From contig NZ_JAPWKB010000002.1 of the NCBI RefSeq assembly GCF_028283785.1, forward strand, positions 1-64,000: a stretch of DNA of 64,000 nt. Reading direction: 5' to 3'. The notes below the pieces were generated by a model. It was not told the DNA's origin, searched no databases, and was given only the letters and a program-made list of their open reading frames with translations. Shown one piece after another: positions 17,760 through 27,686 of the stretch (position 1 is the stretch's first letter; each line of letters opens with the position of its first letter). The stretch is from Paraburkholderia sp. (lineage in GTDB: Bacteria > Pseudomonadota > Gammaproteobacteria > Burkholderiales > Burkholderiaceae). Position numbers and translations under genes: made by a program.

Positions 17760-17837
17760 GATGGTTTCCCCGTGTAATTGAAGGCCTTATGTCTGCTAGA
17801 CGAAGCAGCCTTCAAAAACAGGAGGTCGTTTTAGAAA

Positions 17838-18890
17838 TTATTTTCTGGTCAGGACGATCAGGCGATCGACGACCGTCAGACGGTCGAGTCCGAACGCGTC
17901 GCACAGCGTGTTGAGCGCGGCGGCCGGATCGGCGAGATTGAAGTTGCCCGACACCCGCAACGCGGCCGCCGGTCCGCGCGCGACCAGATAGTGCTGCGGA
18001 TAGTAGCGATTCAGCGATTGCAGTACGTCGCGCAACGGCACGTCGTCGAAACGCAGTCGCCCTTTCTGCCAGGCGGTCAATGCGGCGAGGTCGGTCTGTT
18101 GCAGCGGCGCGGGCGCGGCACTGCCGCGATACTGCGCGGCCTCGCCGATACCCAGCGTTTCGCTGCCGCCGGCTGTCGCGACCTGCACCCGGCCGCCCGT
18201 CACGACGACGCTGACGACCGGCGCGAGCGTGTCGCTGCCCGGGTCCAGACGATCGATCTGGAACGCAGTGCCGATGTCGCGGGTCGTGCCGTCGCGCGCG
18301 GCGACCACGAACGGCCGCGAGTCGCCGTGCGCGACGACGAACGCGGCGCGGCCCTGGCGCAACACGATGCGTCGTTCGCCGTCGGTGTATCTGACGTCGA
18401 TCGCGCTTTGCGCGTCGAGCTTGACCGTGCTGCCGTCGTCGAGCGCGACGAGACGCTGCTCGCCGGTGGACGTCGCCCAATCCGGTTGACGCACGACCGT
18501 CACGACCGTGACGGCCAGCGCCGCGACCCCGACCGACGCCATGACCGGAATGCGAAATCCCGACACGAACGCGCGAGGCCGCCACCACGCGCGCGCGTGA
18601 CTGCGGGCGGGCGTCGGCTTGCGCGACGCGTCGGGCGCGAGCGCGGTTACGTCGGCCTGTTGTTCGACGGCCGCGCGCCATGTCGTCAACGCGGCATCGA
18701 ACGCAAGCCGGTGTGAATCCGAGCGCGCGAGCCAGCGCACCAGCCGGCTATCGTCGCGAGTCACGCGGCCGGAGTCGAGCCTGACGATCCACACAGCGGC
18801 TTCCGCCTTGAGCCGCGCCGGGCTCTTTGCGTCCGGATTCACCGGCGATGTCGCGTCGCGTCGTTCAGGCGTCATGGTGCGAAGCGTCAT
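17838..18890 (-). CDS. FecR-type anti-sigma factor/sigma regulator
   Basis: A 350-residue inner-membrane protein. The N-terminal cytoplasmic domain (about 28-75: AAVWIVRLDSGRVTRDDSRLVRWL) is the FecR/DUF4880 sigma-binding part. A single membrane segment lies near 113-133 (VMASVGVAALAVTVVTVV). The periplasmic FecR domain follows (EQRLVALDDGSTVKLDAQSAIDVRYT, about 143-235), and a C-terminal STN-contact region (LRFDDVPLRDVLQSLNRYYP). It overlaps the fecI-type gene by 26 bases, so the two are co-translated. It should hold and then activate the ECF sigma factor when the receptor binds its ligand. Confidence 0.92.
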   Translation of the reverse strand: MTLRTMTPERRDATSPVNPDAKSPARLKAEAAVWIVRLDSGRVTRDDSRLVRWLARSDSHRLAFDAALTTWRAAVEQQADVTALAPDASRKPTPARSHARAWWRPRAFVSGFRIPVMASVGVAALAVTVVTVVRQPDWATSTGEQRLVALDDGSTVKLDAQSAIDVRYTDGERRIVLRQGRAAFVVAHGDSRPFVVAARDGTTRDIGTAFQIDRLDPGSDTLAPVVSVVVTGGRVQVATAGGSETLGIGEAAQYRGSAAPAPLQQTDLAALTAWQKGRLRFDDVPLRDVLQSLNRYYPQHYLVARGPAAALRVSGNFNLADPAAALNTLCDAFGLDRLTVVDRLIVLTRK

Positions 18891-19479
18891 CGTGGCGGGG
18901 TCGTGAAGCCGAGGGCTGGGGGTCCGCTATTCTAGCCGTGCCCGACGAAGCGTCGTCGTTTGGCTGAGCGTCGCCGGTCTCGTTTTGAAACGCGAGCAGC
19001 GCGCGGCGCAAATGTTTTTCGACCATATTGCGACTGATATTCAGACGCGCGGCGATATCGTCGTGCGACAGGCCGTCGATCTTGCGCAACAGGAAAACTT
19101 CGCGGCAACGCGGTGGCAACGCAGCGACGATCATGTCGATCCGATGTGCAGTCTGGGAAGCTTGAGCGAGCAGATCGGGACGCGCGGCGTCGCTCGGATA
19201 ATCGGGCGGCTCGTCGGTGCTCGCGAAGCCGGCGACGATCACCGTGTCCGCGGCACGCTGCTCGCGAAACCGGTCGATCACCAGGTTCTCGACCATCCTG
19301 ACAAAGAACGCCTGCGGTTGCAGTACGCGTTCCGGCGCATCCAGTGTCGCGATCCGCACGAACGCGTCGTGCACGATATCCGCCGCAGCCTCGGCCGACG
19401 CTGCGCGACGCCGCGCGAACGCGATCAGCGACTGGTAGTGCATCACGAATGCACTGGCGAGACTGTTTTGAATAGGCAC
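18865..19479 (-). CDS. ECF RNA polymerase sigma factor, FecI type
   Basis: A 204-residue ECF sigma factor with region 2 (AADIVHDAFVRIATLD, PQAFFVRMVENLVIDRFREQ) and region 4 (LPPRCREVFLLRKIDGLSHDDIAARLNISRNMVEKHLRRAL). The C-terminal 35 residues beyond region 4 are polar and disordered-looking, and overlap the fecR start. It should direct transcription of the receptor and esterase genes downstream. A Fur-box-like sequence lies about 50 bases upstream of its ATG, fitting iron repression. Confidence 0.93.
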   Translation of the reverse strand: MPIQNSLASAFVMHYQSLIAFARRRAASAEAAADIVHDAFVRIATLDAPERVLQPQAFFVRMVENLVIDRFREQRAADTVIVAGFASTDEPPDYPSDAARPDLLAQASQTAHRIDMIVAALPPRCREVFLLRKIDGLSHDDIAARLNISRNMVEKHLRRALLAFQNETGDAQPNDDASSGTARIADPQPSASRPRHDDASHHDA

Positions 19480-19528
19480 GGTTTTGCGCTCAGCCGCAGA
19501 GAATTGTCGGCCCGACGCACGACACGAT

Positions 19529-19551
19529 GCAAATGCGAATTATTCTCGTTT
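19529..19551 (-). promoter_or_regulatory. Fur-box-like operator upstream of the fecI-type gene
   Basis: GCAAATGCGAATTATTCTC at 19529-19547 matches 13 of 19 positions of the classical Fur box GATAATGATAATCATTATC, including the central AAT-N-ATT. The wider sequence is an imperfect palindrome of AATGCGAAT and ATTCTCGTT around one base. It is 50-70 bases upstream of the sigma-factor ATG, in the expected promoter area, and local AT content is raised. Confidence 0.6.
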
Positions 19552-19644
19552 GAAAGCAAAATTGCAAGCTTTCTGCAAAGACACGATCACAAAACGCATC
19601 CGGCACTACGCGACTTGTTAGCGGCAGCGGTCCATCCCGCGCCC

Positions 19645-19688
19645 AAACAAAAAGCCGCGAACGTCGGGTATCGACGTTCGCGGCTTTT
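19645..19688 (-). terminator. Intrinsic terminator after the chemoreceptor gene
   Basis: A perfect stem with arms AAAGCCGCGAACGTCG and CGACGTTCGCGGCTTT and a short loop spans 19651-19687. On the minus strand it is followed by TTTTTGTTTGGGC, a good T-tract, and it begins 36 bases after the chemoreceptor stop. On the plus strand TTTTCTTTCC follows, so it may work both ways. Confidence 0.88.
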
Positions 19689-19723
19689 CTTTCCGTGACT
19701 TACGCGGGTGAATCCCGCTTCGA

Positions 19724-21265
19724 TCAGACTTCGAAGCGCGCCACCGCCTTTTGCAGCACGCGCGCCTGCTCGTCGAGCGATAGCGCGGCGGCTGTCGTCT
19801 GCTCGACCAGCGCGGCGTTCTGTTGGGTGACTTCATCCATCTGCGCGACCGCGCGATTCACCTGCTCGATGCCGTCGCTCTGCTCGCCGGAGGCCGCTGC
19901 GACTTCGCTCATGATGTCGCTGACACGCTGGATCGAACGGACGATTTCGAGCATCGTCGAGCCCGCGCTTTCGACCAGTCCCGTGCCGTCGTTGACGCGC
20001 GTGGCGGCCGCCTGAATCAGCTCCTTGATCTCGCGCGCGGCGCTGGCCGAACGTTGCGCCAGCATCCGGACTTCGCTTGCGACGACCGCGAATCCGCGTC
20101 CCTGTTCGCCTGCGCGTGCCGCTTCGACAGCCGCGTTCAGCGCGAGAATATTGGTCTGAAAAGCAATGGCTTCGATCGCGCCGATGATCGTCGACATCTG
20201 TACCGACTCCCGGTTGATGTCGGCCATCGTCTGCACGACGCGATCCATCACGCCGCCGCCAGTCGCCGCAATACCCGACGCCGCTTTTGCAAGCTCGCTT
20301 GCATGGCTCGCGTTCGCGTTGTTCTGTTTGACGGTCGCGGTCAGTTCTTCCATGCTCGCCGCAGTCTGTTCGAGCGCGGCGGCTTGCGATTCGGTGCGAC
20401 GCGAGAGATCCGCGTTGCCGGTCGCGATTTCCTGCGTGGCAATGACCATCGTCTGGCTGCTGTCCCGCACCGACGACACCGTAAGCGCCAGACCATCTTT
20501 CATCGATGCGAGACCGCGCATCAGTTCGCCCATTTCATCGTGACCGCCGACTTCGACGCGATGCGCGAGATCGCCGCGCGCAATCGCCGAACACGCACGC
20601 AACGCATGCCCGAGCGGCACCGAAATCGCGCGTTTCAAGCCGATCGCGCATGCAATCGCGAGTGCCACGCCAAGCAAGGCCAGCGCGCCCGACAGCACGC
20701 TCAAGGTTTTCAGCGTCGCGTCGAAACCTTCGTAGTTCGCCGCGCCCCGGCTCAGCAGATAACTGTTCAGCTGCTCGGTGCTTTTGGTCAACGCAAGCGA
20801 CAACACCGGCGTCACGGTCATCGTCAGCGTGTCGGCGGTTTTCGGGTCGCCATGCTCCAGCGCCTGCATCGTCGGCTCGATTGCGTCGTTCAGCAGCTTG
20901 TCGAAATTGGCCGATACGGTATCGGCGAGGCGCTGTTCGTCGGCGTCGTGCGGTTGTGCGAGATAGCGCGCCAACGCGTCTTTCGACGTCTTCAGATAGC
21001 CGCGCGTCTTGGTGATCAGCGCATTCACATCCGGCGACTCCGGATGCAGCAGTGCGCGATCCAGCGACACGCGCGCAATCGCGAGGTTGTACTTGCTGTC
21101 GCCCATCGCGACGGCCGACGCGAGTTGCACCGAATACGTCGCATGCAGCGCGGTCTTGCCGGCACTGGTGCCGAACTGGCCGAGCGCGCCGACACCGAGC
21201 AACAGGACGACGAGCAAGCCGACCGTCATCGAGATGCGGGTCTTGATCGAGAGACGGGAAAACAT
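19724..21265 (-). CDS. Methyl-accepting chemotaxis protein, Tar-like
   Basis: A 513-residue transmembrane chemoreceptor. The first membrane segment is near 12-31, and a four-helix-bundle periplasmic sensor of about 160 residues follows. The second membrane segment is near 192-212 ([21 protein letters not shown]), then HAMP (about 213-266). The signalling hairpin is [36 protein letters not shown]. Methylation helices flank it, including [22 protein letters not shown]. The C-terminus lacks the NWETF CheR/CheB tether of long receptors. Ligand unknown. It is divergent from a second, differently built receptor. Confidence 0.93.
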   Translation of the reverse strand: MFSRLSIKTRISMTVGLLVVLLLGVGALGQFGTSAGKTALHATYSVQLASAVAMGDSKYNLAIARVSLDRALLHPESPDVNALITKTRGYLKTSKDALARYLAQPHDADEQRLADTVSANFDKLLNDAIEPTMQALEHGDPKTADTLTMTVTPVLSLALTKSTEQLNSYLLSRGAANYEGFDATLKTLSVLSGALALLGVALAIACAIGLKRAISVPLGHALRACSAIARGDLAHRVEVGGHDEMGELMRGLASMKDGLALTVSSVRDSSQTMVIATQEIATGNADLSRRTESQAAALEQTAASMEELTATVKQNNANASHASELAKAASGIAATGGGVMDRVVQTMADINRESVQMSTIIGAIEAIAFQTNILALNAAVEAARAGEQGRGFAVVASEVRMLAQRSASAAREIKELIQAAATRVNDGTGLVESAGSTMLEIVRSIQRVSDIMSEVAAASGEQSDGIEQVNRAVAQMDEVTQQNAALVEQTTAAALSLDEQARVLQKAVARFEV

Positions 21266-21552
21266 GATTTAGCAGGCACTCCAAAGGTAGAGGCCATCCG
21301 GTTGATGGCAGCGTACGTCTGGATATCGGCCGCGCGGCGGGAAAGTTTATTGTGCCGGTTCAGATGGCCGTCAATGTGTCACGCATCCGTGCGAACCGGG
21401 TAGTTAGGCATCCGCCTCGACACGGCTTGCTTCGAAATTTGATTGTTCGTATGATCAATCCGCGTCGCGCAGCAAAGCTGGATGAGAGACCAGAAAATGG
21501 CGTCGCGCCATTCGCTAAAACTAAAAAGACTGAACGCGTACACGGGGCCGTG

Positions 21553-22974
21553 ATGAAATCCACAGATGCATTGCTATATGCACTCTATTCAAGAGCCGAC
21601 CGGTTGATGATCCTCGTGGTCTGGGGACTCGTCGCCATTTCATGTCTGCTCGCCGTTCGCACCGACACCTGGCCCGCCGTCTTCTGGGTCGCGTTACCCG
21701 TTGCGCTGATTGGCTCGGCGCTCGCGCATTGGGCCACCGGCACACTCGTCACCCGTCTGTTTCTCGCTGCGAGCCTGATGACGCTCGCGGCCTTGCAGAT
21801 CCATCAGGCGCACGGACTCACCGAACTGCATTTCGGCATTTTCGCGTTGATGTCGTTTCTGCTCGCGTATCGCGACTGGCGACCCATCGTCTGCGCGGCG
21901 GTCGTGATCGCCGTGCATCACTTCACGTTCAACTACCTGCAACTCGGCGGCTTCGACGTGTATTGCTTCACGCAACCGTCATTGCCGATGGTGCTATTGC
22001 ACGCCGCTTACGTGATCGCGCAAACCGCGTTACTCGTATTCATCGCGCTGCATATGAAAACCGATGCGCAGACCGGACGCGAACTGGTAATGCTCGGTGA
22101 AACCTTGTCGCGCGAAGCAGGCCGTTTCGATTTGCGCTTTCCGCCGATGACGCTCAAAGGCGCGAGCAGCCGCACGTTCAAAGGCACGCTCGATGCGATT
22201 CATCGCGCGCTTCAGCAGATCACCGGGACCATCGACCGGATGGCGGTTTCATCGGACGATATCGCGGTACAGAACCAGGCGTTGCTGCACGAGATCGCCG
22301 CGCAAGCCGACAGTTTGCGCGCCACCAATCTCGCGATGGCGCAGATGGCCGAACGTCTGCGCGAAAGCGCGACTCACGCCGCCACCGCCGACGACCTCGC
22401 GAAACAGACCTCCGACGTCGCGCAACGCAGCGGTGTGACGGTCGGCGAAGTGGTCGGCAAGATGACCGAAATCGACGAAGCCGTGAACCGGATGAGCGAG
22501 ATGATCGCGACCATCGAAGGCATTGCGTTTCAGACCAATATCCTCGCGCTCAACGCGTCGGTCGAAGCCGCCCGCGCGGGCGATCATGGGCGCGGCTTCG
22601 CGGTCGTCGCCGACGAAGTGCGCAAACTCGCGCAGCGCAGCGCAAACGCGGCGCGCGAAATCCGCATGCTGATCGCCGATTCGCGGCAACGTGTCGAACA
22701 CGGTTCGACGCTCGCGTCGCAAGCGGGCGACGCGATGCGCCACGTGGTCGGCCATGTCGAAAGCGTGGCGCAACTGATCGAACAGATCAGCGCAGCCGGG
22801 ACTGCGCAAAGTCACGACGTCGATCGTTTCAGTCAAGGCATGGAAGACATGGACACCGCGCTCGGCGGCAACGTCGAACACGTGAAAGGCGTCGCGCTCG
22901 CGTCCGGCAAGCTGCGCGAACAGGCGCAAACGCTGCGCTCGGCGATCTCGGCGTTTCTGGTCGAGCCCGCGTGA
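21553..22974 (+). CDS. Methyl-accepting chemotaxis protein with six-helix membrane sensor
   Basis: A 473-residue chemoreceptor without a periplasmic domain. About six membrane helices fill residues 16-185. They carry a histidine-rich pattern: H84, H87, E91 and H93 in HQAHGLTELHFG, and H122-H123 in VHHFTFNYLQ. A cytoplasmic MCP domain follows with the hairpin [42 protein letters not shown]. The buried histidines could bind a metal or haem, giving an energy or redox sensor (inference). The start at 21553 gives a short normal N-terminus; longer frames add about 67 basic residues with no membrane or ribosome-site logic. Confidence 0.87.
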   Translation: MKSTDALLYALYSRADRLMILVVWGLVAISCLLAVRTDTWPAVFWVALPVALIGSALAHWATGTLVTRLFLAASLMTLAALQIHQAHGLTELHFGIFALMSFLLAYRDWRPIVCAAVVIAVHHFTFNYLQLGGFDVYCFTQPSLPMVLLHAAYVIAQTALLVFIALHMKTDAQTGRELVMLGETLSREAGRFDLRFPPMTLKGASSRTFKGTLDAIHRALQQITGTIDRMAVSSDDIAVQNQALLHEIAAQADSLRATNLAMAQMAERLRESATHAATADDLAKQTSDVAQRSGVTVGEVVGKMTEIDEAVNRMSEMIATIEGIAFQTNILALNASVEAARAGDHGRGFAVVADEVRKLAQRSANAAREIRMLIADSRQRVEHGSTLASQAGDAMRHVVGHVESVAQLIEQISAAGTAQSHDVDRFSQGMEDMDTALGGNVEHVKGVALASGKLREQAQTLRSAISAFLVEPA

Positions 22975-23003
22975 TTCGGTGAGGTGTGGCGCGATACCGT
23001 GTG

Positions 23004-23579
23004 TTATCGCACGCTGGCGGCGACCTGCGGATGCGCGCTCGCGATGTTCTCGATCGTCGTTTCCAACGCGAGACCGTTGCCAGTCGGAAATCCCGGACCC
23101 GAATCGCGACGCACGGTCTTACCGTCGATCAGATAGATATGCCACGTCACGTCGAACACGAGGCGAGAACCGATCGAGCCGCGCAACGGCCAGACCGTGT
23201 CCGCGCTTGCGCGAATCGTCTCGACTTCTTCGTCGCTTAGCGACGCGTCGCGGCGACTGTCGAGCGTCAGGCGGAATTCCGTTTTCGGATCGGATTCCTT
23301 GGTCGTCACCATTCGCGATAGGGTTTTGGCATCGTAATCGACGACGACCCACGTCGCGTGTCGCGTCAGGAAAGCGCCGTGCGCGATGATCACGCCATGC
23401 GTGGGCGGCACAAAAGCCGACGCCACGAAATCCACCGACTCCGGACCTTGCGTGAAACCGGGCGGCAGCAATTGCGCGCCGGTTTGCCGCGCGAGCGCCC
23501 CACTCTGCGAACCGGTCTGCGCGCATCCGCTGACAAGCAGCGTCGTCCCCAACAGCATCGATAAAGCGATCGAACGCAC
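23004..23579 (-). CDS. Putative lipoprotein of unknown function
   Basis: A 191-residue protein with a lipoprotein signal: MRSIALSMLLGTTLLVSGC, where LVSGC is a good lipobox and C19 the lipidated residue. Residue 20 is A and 21 Q, which favour outer-membrane sorting. The mature domain is soluble and mixed (VVVDYDAKTLSRMVTTKES), with no family I recognise. The stop is 29 bases from the convergent chemoreceptor stop. Divergent to the YqhA-type gene. Confidence 0.8.
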   Translation of the reverse strand: MRSIALSMLLGTTLLVSGCAQTGSQSGALARQTGAQLLPPGFTQGPESVDFVASAFVPPTHGVIIAHGAFLTRHATWVVVDYDAKTLSRMVTTKESDPKTEFRLTLDSRRDASLSDEEVETIRASADTVWPLRGSIGSRLVFDVTWHIYLIDGKTVRRDSGPGFPTGNGLALETTIENIASAHPQVAASVR

Positions 23580-23830
23580 GAAGCGTCTCCTTGACGTGGG
23601 TCCGTCACTCGCACAGAGCCGTGTTTATTCACGTTTCGGGGCGTCACGCACTGCGTGTCATTCTGAAGTGTCTGCGACAAAGTGTCGACTCGCAGATCGC
23701 TCCGGGCGCGCCATTCGCGAGCTTACAATTGGTAAGATGCGCGGAGCGCCAGCCACGCCGCTGCGGACATGCGCGCGCGCCGGCGTGGACAGTACGACTT
23801 TTTGAATGTGCAATTTTTGAAGGGAAAGCA

Positions 23831-24382
23831 ATGAATCCGAGAGAGAAAACCAGTGGGCACGCGTCGAATCTTGGTGAACGGATCGTCGAGCAAGGTATCT
23901 TCGCCAGCCGGTGGATTCTCGCGCCGATCTACGTCGGACTCGCGCTCGGACTGCTGATGCTGCTCGTGAAGTTCGGCCAGGAATTCTGGCACATGGCCGT
24001 GCATCTGATCGACAACAGTGTCGAAGATGTGATTCTCGGCATTCTGTCGTTGATCGACCTGTCGCTGATGGCGAATCTGCTGCTGATGATCATCTTCGGC
24101 GGTTATCAGAACTTCGTCTCGAAGCTCGAACTCGGCGGCCACGAAGACACGCCCGAATGGATCGGGCATGTCGGCTTTAGCGACATCAAGTTGAAACTGA
24201 TGGCGTCGATCGTCGCGATTTCGGCTATCGAAGTACTGAAGGGTTTCCTGTCGATCGAAAAGGTCGGACTTCAAACCGTCATCTGGGGGATGGCCGTGCA
24301 TATGACCTTCGTGCTCTCTGCCGTGCTGCTGGCGGGGATGGACTGGATCATTTCGAAGTCGCAACGGCATCGGACGATCTGA
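23831..24382 (+). CDS. YqhA/UPF0114-family inner-membrane protein
   Basis: A 183-residue protein with four membrane segments (about 28-50, 63-88, 120-140, 150-170). The conserved core IFASRWILAPIYVGLALGLLMLL and GHEDTPEWIGHVGFSDIKLKLMASIVAIS are characteristic of the UPF0114/YqhA family, whose role is not established. The ATG at 23831 has AGGGA seven bases upstream; the open frame extends upstream without a better start. Confidence 0.9.
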   Translation: MNPREKTSGHASNLGERIVEQGIFASRWILAPIYVGLALGLLMLLVKFGQEFWHMAVHLIDNSVEDVILGILSLIDLSLMANLLLMIIFGGYQNFVSKLELGGHEDTPEWIGHVGFSDIKLKLMASIVAISAIEVLKGFLSIEKVGLQTVIWGMAVHMTFVLSAVLLAGMDWIISKSQRHRTI

Positions 24383-24511
24383 TTGCGGGTGGCCTGGAGT
24401 CGTCGAAAGTGGGGCGGATTGCCAGGCACGCTGCGTGCTAAAGCGCTAAGGCGTCCGCGCCCGCACCAACGGGTGCGCCAGTTTTTGCCACCACTCGATA
24501 CGACAACAACA

Positions 24512-24778
24512 ATGCTAAGCACAAAACCTTGCACCACGACTTGTGTGATCGACGGCCGCGCCGTCACGCTTTATTTTCATCCGGACACGGGTGATCTCCG
24601 GATCACGGACGCTGTGACGTCACGGGTGCAGAAGACGCGGTGGCGCGCTTCGTGGGCGGCATTGCTGGCTACCCTTCGCGATATCGCGCATGTCTCCGAT
24701 TTGCAGGATCCGGATACGCAGGCGCTGATGGGGCATTTGCGCGGTGGGGCTGGTAGTGGGGAGGTGGTTGCGGTTTGA
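24512..24778 (+). CDS. Small hypothetical protein
   Basis: An 88-residue frame starting MLSTKPCTTTCVIDGRAVTLYFHPDTGDLRI. The middle reads like a real folded protein (IDGRAVTLYFHPDTGDLRITDAV, then a helix WRASWAALLATLRDIAHVSDL). The family is unknown to me. No strong ribosome site precedes the ATG (the upstream bases are ACAACAACA), so the start is uncertain. It follows the YqhA-type gene by 129 bases. Confidence 0.4.
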   Translation: MLSTKPCTTTCVIDGRAVTLYFHPDTGDLRITDAVTSRVQKTRWRASWAALLATLRDIAHVSDLQDPDTQALMGHLRGGAGSGEVVAV

Positions 24779-24989
24779 GGTGGGGGATTCGATACGCGGA
24801 ATCGGGCGGTAGTGGTAGCGCCGCACGACGGCGCGAATGGCCGCTGTACTTTTTGGAAGCCTCCGCCAATGGTATGCAGGATTGAAGGACAGTTGTGGTT
24901 TCATCACAGCCGGTAATCGCCGAAAAGCAGATAACCCAACGCCAATAGACCCGACTAAAGACAACCCAACCACAATCCCCTCGTCCCCT

Positions 24990-27620
24990 TCAAAAATTCG
25001 CCCCGCCCGACAGCGTCCCCACCCCACCCGCCAACCACCCCGCCCCCTGCGCGAACCCCCGCACCACATCCTCCAGCGGCATCGGTCGCGCGATGTAATA
25101 CCCCTGAGCCTGTCCCGCGCCAATCTCGCGCAACGCGTCAAGCGTCTCTACATCCTCGACGCCTTCGGCGACCACCGACAGATCCAGCGATTCCGCCATC
25201 CGCACGATGGCCCGCACGATCGCCTTGGTTCGCGAACTCGTCGTCAGTCCGAGGATGAACGACTTGTCGATTTTCAATCCGCTGAAGTGATACTGATGCA
25301 CATAACTCAGCGACGAAAATCCCGTGCCGAAGTCATCCAGCACGACTGAAATACCGTGATCGGTCAGCCGTTGCATGGTTTGCCGCGCGATCGCCGGTTC
25401 CGCGACCAGCGCGCCTTCCGTCAACTCCAGACACAAGCGCGACGGCGGCACGCCATATTCGCGCAGCAACGCCAGCACGTCGTCGGCGAAATCGGTGCGC
25501 GTCATGCTGTAGCTCGAACAGTTGACATGCACCGTCGGCCAGTCCGCGTGTGCCGGTTGCGCGAGAATATTCGCGACCCGCTCCACCATGTACAGATCGA
25601 GCCGGCCGATCAGCCGCAAGCCTTCCATCGACGAAAGAAACTCGCCGGGCGCAAGCATCCGGCCGTCCGGCTGACGCCAGCGGATCAACGCTTCGAGCGC
25701 GGTCAAACGCCCGGTCTGCATGCTGATCAGCGGTTGAAAAAACGGGACGAGTTCGTCGCTGCGCTTGAGTGCGCTGCGCAGCGCGCCTTCACGGCGCATC
25801 TGCGTCAGCACCTGCCCGCGCAACTCCTGATTGAACACGACGAAACTATCGCGCCCGCCGTTCTTCGCGCGATACATCGCCAGATCGGCGTCGCGCAGCA
25901 GGTCGGCGGAATCCGTATGAAACTGCTGCTCCGCCGTGACGATGCCAATGCTGCACGACGAAAACACCACGTGATCGTCGATATGAAACGGCAGATCGAA
26001 CGCGTGCAAAATCCGCTCGGCGACACCCGCCGCCGTCTCCGCCGACGCATCCGGCGACAGGATCGCGAATTCGTCGCCGCCGAGTCGCGCCAGCATGTCG
26101 GTCTCGCGCAGACAGCCGCGCAGCCGGTTGGCCGCCTGCACCAGCAACTGGTCGCCGAAATGATGGCCAAGACTGTCGTTGACGACCTTGAAACGGTCGA
26201 GGTCGAGAAACATCACGGCGAGCGGCCGGTCGGCATCGCGATGGTCGCACCACGCCGCTTCGAGGCGCGTCAGCAGATGGCTGCGGTTCGGCAAGCCGGT
26301 CAGCGAATCGTGAAAGTTCTCGTGCAGCAGTTTCGCGTTCGCGAGATCGAGTTGACGCGTGCGGTCGCGCACCCGCTCTTCGAGTTCGAGATTCGCCGCA
26401 TGCAACGCATCGGCGGCGCTGCGGCGCGACAGCGCGGTATCGATATGACGCGACACGAAAGTCAGCAATTCCTGATCGCGCGCGGTGTAGTGAACGTGAT
26501 CCGAATAACTTTGCACGGCCAGCACGCCACGCACGACGTCGTCTTCGAACAGCGGAATGCCGAGCCACGAACGCAGATTGATCTGCTCGTCGAGATGAAT
26601 TTCACCGGTCAGAACGAGACGCTGCGCTTCCGCCAGATCGATCAGGCACGGCCGCTGTTGCGCGATCACGTATTCGGTCAGCCCGCGCGTGCCGCGACGC
26701 GGCGACGGTTGGGTGCGCTTCATGCCGTCGACGTAATACGGAAACGCCACCATCTGCGTCTGATGATCGACGAGTGCAATATAAAAGTTACGCGCAAACA
26801 GCAACTCGCCGACGATGTCGTGCAAGCTCCGGAAAAACGCCAGCATGTCGCCGCTGCCGCTCGACAACTCAGCGATGTGAAACAGCGCGGCCTGCAAGCG
26901 TTCGGCGCGCTTGCGCTCGGCCACTTCCTGGCGCAGCGTCGCGTTCAGTTCGGACAACTCGGCGGTACGGCGCGACACGATATCTTCGAGATTCGCGCGG
27001 TGCAGAATCCGGTCGAGCGCCATCGCGACATGACGCGCCACCACCAGAAACAGCGCGCGATCTTCCGCGCTATAGATGCGCGAGACATCGTAGACCTGCA
27101 TCGCGAGCATGCCGAACACTTCGTCGGACGCGTTTTTGAGCGGCGCGCCCATCCAGAACTCGGGCCGGTCGCCGACGCAATAAAAATGCCCTTTCGCTTC
27201 GGCGTCGAGCATGCCGGCAGCGTCGATCAGCAACGGCTCGCCGCTCGTCAATACCCTCGCCGTCAACGACAGACGCGCGGGATTCAGGATGTCGAAGTCT
27301 TCGGATTCGAGCGCCTGCACGTCGATCACGTCGACGTAGTACGGATACGTGATTTTTCCGTCGGCGGGATCGTACAGCGCGAGATAGAAGTTCTCCGCAT
27401 CGATCAGCGTCGCGAGCAGACCGTGCACGCGCTTCAGAAATTCGGAGCGATTGCGGATCGAACTCGCCAGATAGGCGATCTCGTACAGCACGCGCTGCGT
27501 GTTCTGCGCGCGCGACAGCGCATCGGCTGGTTGTTGCGGCCGGCGCGCGGCGGCAGGCTCGGCAGGCACGCACGCGTCGTCTTTCGCATCGGCCGACATC
27601 GCAGCCAACGAGATATTCAT
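24990..27620 (-). CDS. GAF-GAF-GGDEF-EAL cyclic-di-GMP turnover protein
   Basis: An 876-residue cytoplasmic protein with no membrane segments. Two GAF sensor domains (about 55-205 and 250-405) are linked by helices. A GGDEF domain (about 440-600) has intact GGDEF in RLGGDEFAIL and an inhibitory RxxD (RETD) five residues upstream. An EAL domain (about 615-865) has EALIRW, the DDFGTGFSSLSYV loop and LKIDKSFI. Both catalytic motifs look intact, so it could make and break c-di-GMP; which dominates cannot be told. GGAG seven bases before ATG 27620 decides the start. Tandem 11-mers lie just upstream. Confidence 0.92.
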   Translation of the reverse strand: MNISLAAMSADAKDDACVPAEPAAARRPQQPADALSRAQNTQRVLYEIAYLASSIRNRSEFLKRVHGLLATLIDAENFYLALYDPADGKITYPYYVDVIDVQALESEDFDILNPARLSLTARVLTSGEPLLIDAAGMLDAEAKGHFYCVGDRPEFWMGAPLKNASDEVFGMLAMQVYDVSRIYSAEDRALFLVVARHVAMALDRILHRANLEDIVSRRTAELSELNATLRQEVAERKRAERLQAALFHIAELSSGSGDMLAFFRSLHDIVGELLFARNFYIALVDHQTQMVAFPYYVDGMKRTQPSPRRGTRGLTEYVIAQQRPCLIDLAEAQRLVLTGEIHLDEQINLRSWLGIPLFEDDVVRGVLAVQSYSDHVHYTARDQELLTFVSRHIDTALSRRSAADALHAANLELEERVRDRTRQLDLANAKLLHENFHDSLTGLPNRSHLLTRLEAAWCDHRDADRPLAVMFLDLDRFKVVNDSLGHHFGDQLLVQAANRLRGCLRETDMLARLGGDEFAILSPDASAETAAGVAERILHAFDLPFHIDDHVVFSSCSIGIVTAEQQFHTDSADLLRDADLAMYRAKNGGRDSFVVFNQELRGQVLTQMRREGALRSALKRSDELVPFFQPLISMQTGRLTALEALIRWRQPDGRMLAPGEFLSSMEGLRLIGRLDLYMVERVANILAQPAHADWPTVHVNCSSYSMTRTDFADDVLALLREYGVPPSRLCLELTEGALVAEPAIARQTMQRLTDHGISVVLDDFGTGFSSLSYVHQYHFSGLKIDKSFILGLTTSSRTKAIVRAIVRMAESLDLSVVAEGVEDVETLDALREIGAGQAQGYYIARPMPLEDVVRGFAQGAGWLAGGVGTLSGGANF

Positions 27621-27686
27621 CGGATCTCCAAACGGATGCAGCGTGCGCAGTTGTATTCGACCGGCATTGCCCGCGCGTGCTCGCAC

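Noticed and set aside
17780..17813. Inverted repeat GAAGGC/GCCTTC between fecR and the receptor gene
   Set aside because: Short arms and no T-run; could be an attenuator but too weak to call.
19823..21403. 526-codon plus-strand frame opposite the Tar-like chemoreceptor
   Set aside because: Antisense artefact with basic, low-complexity composition.
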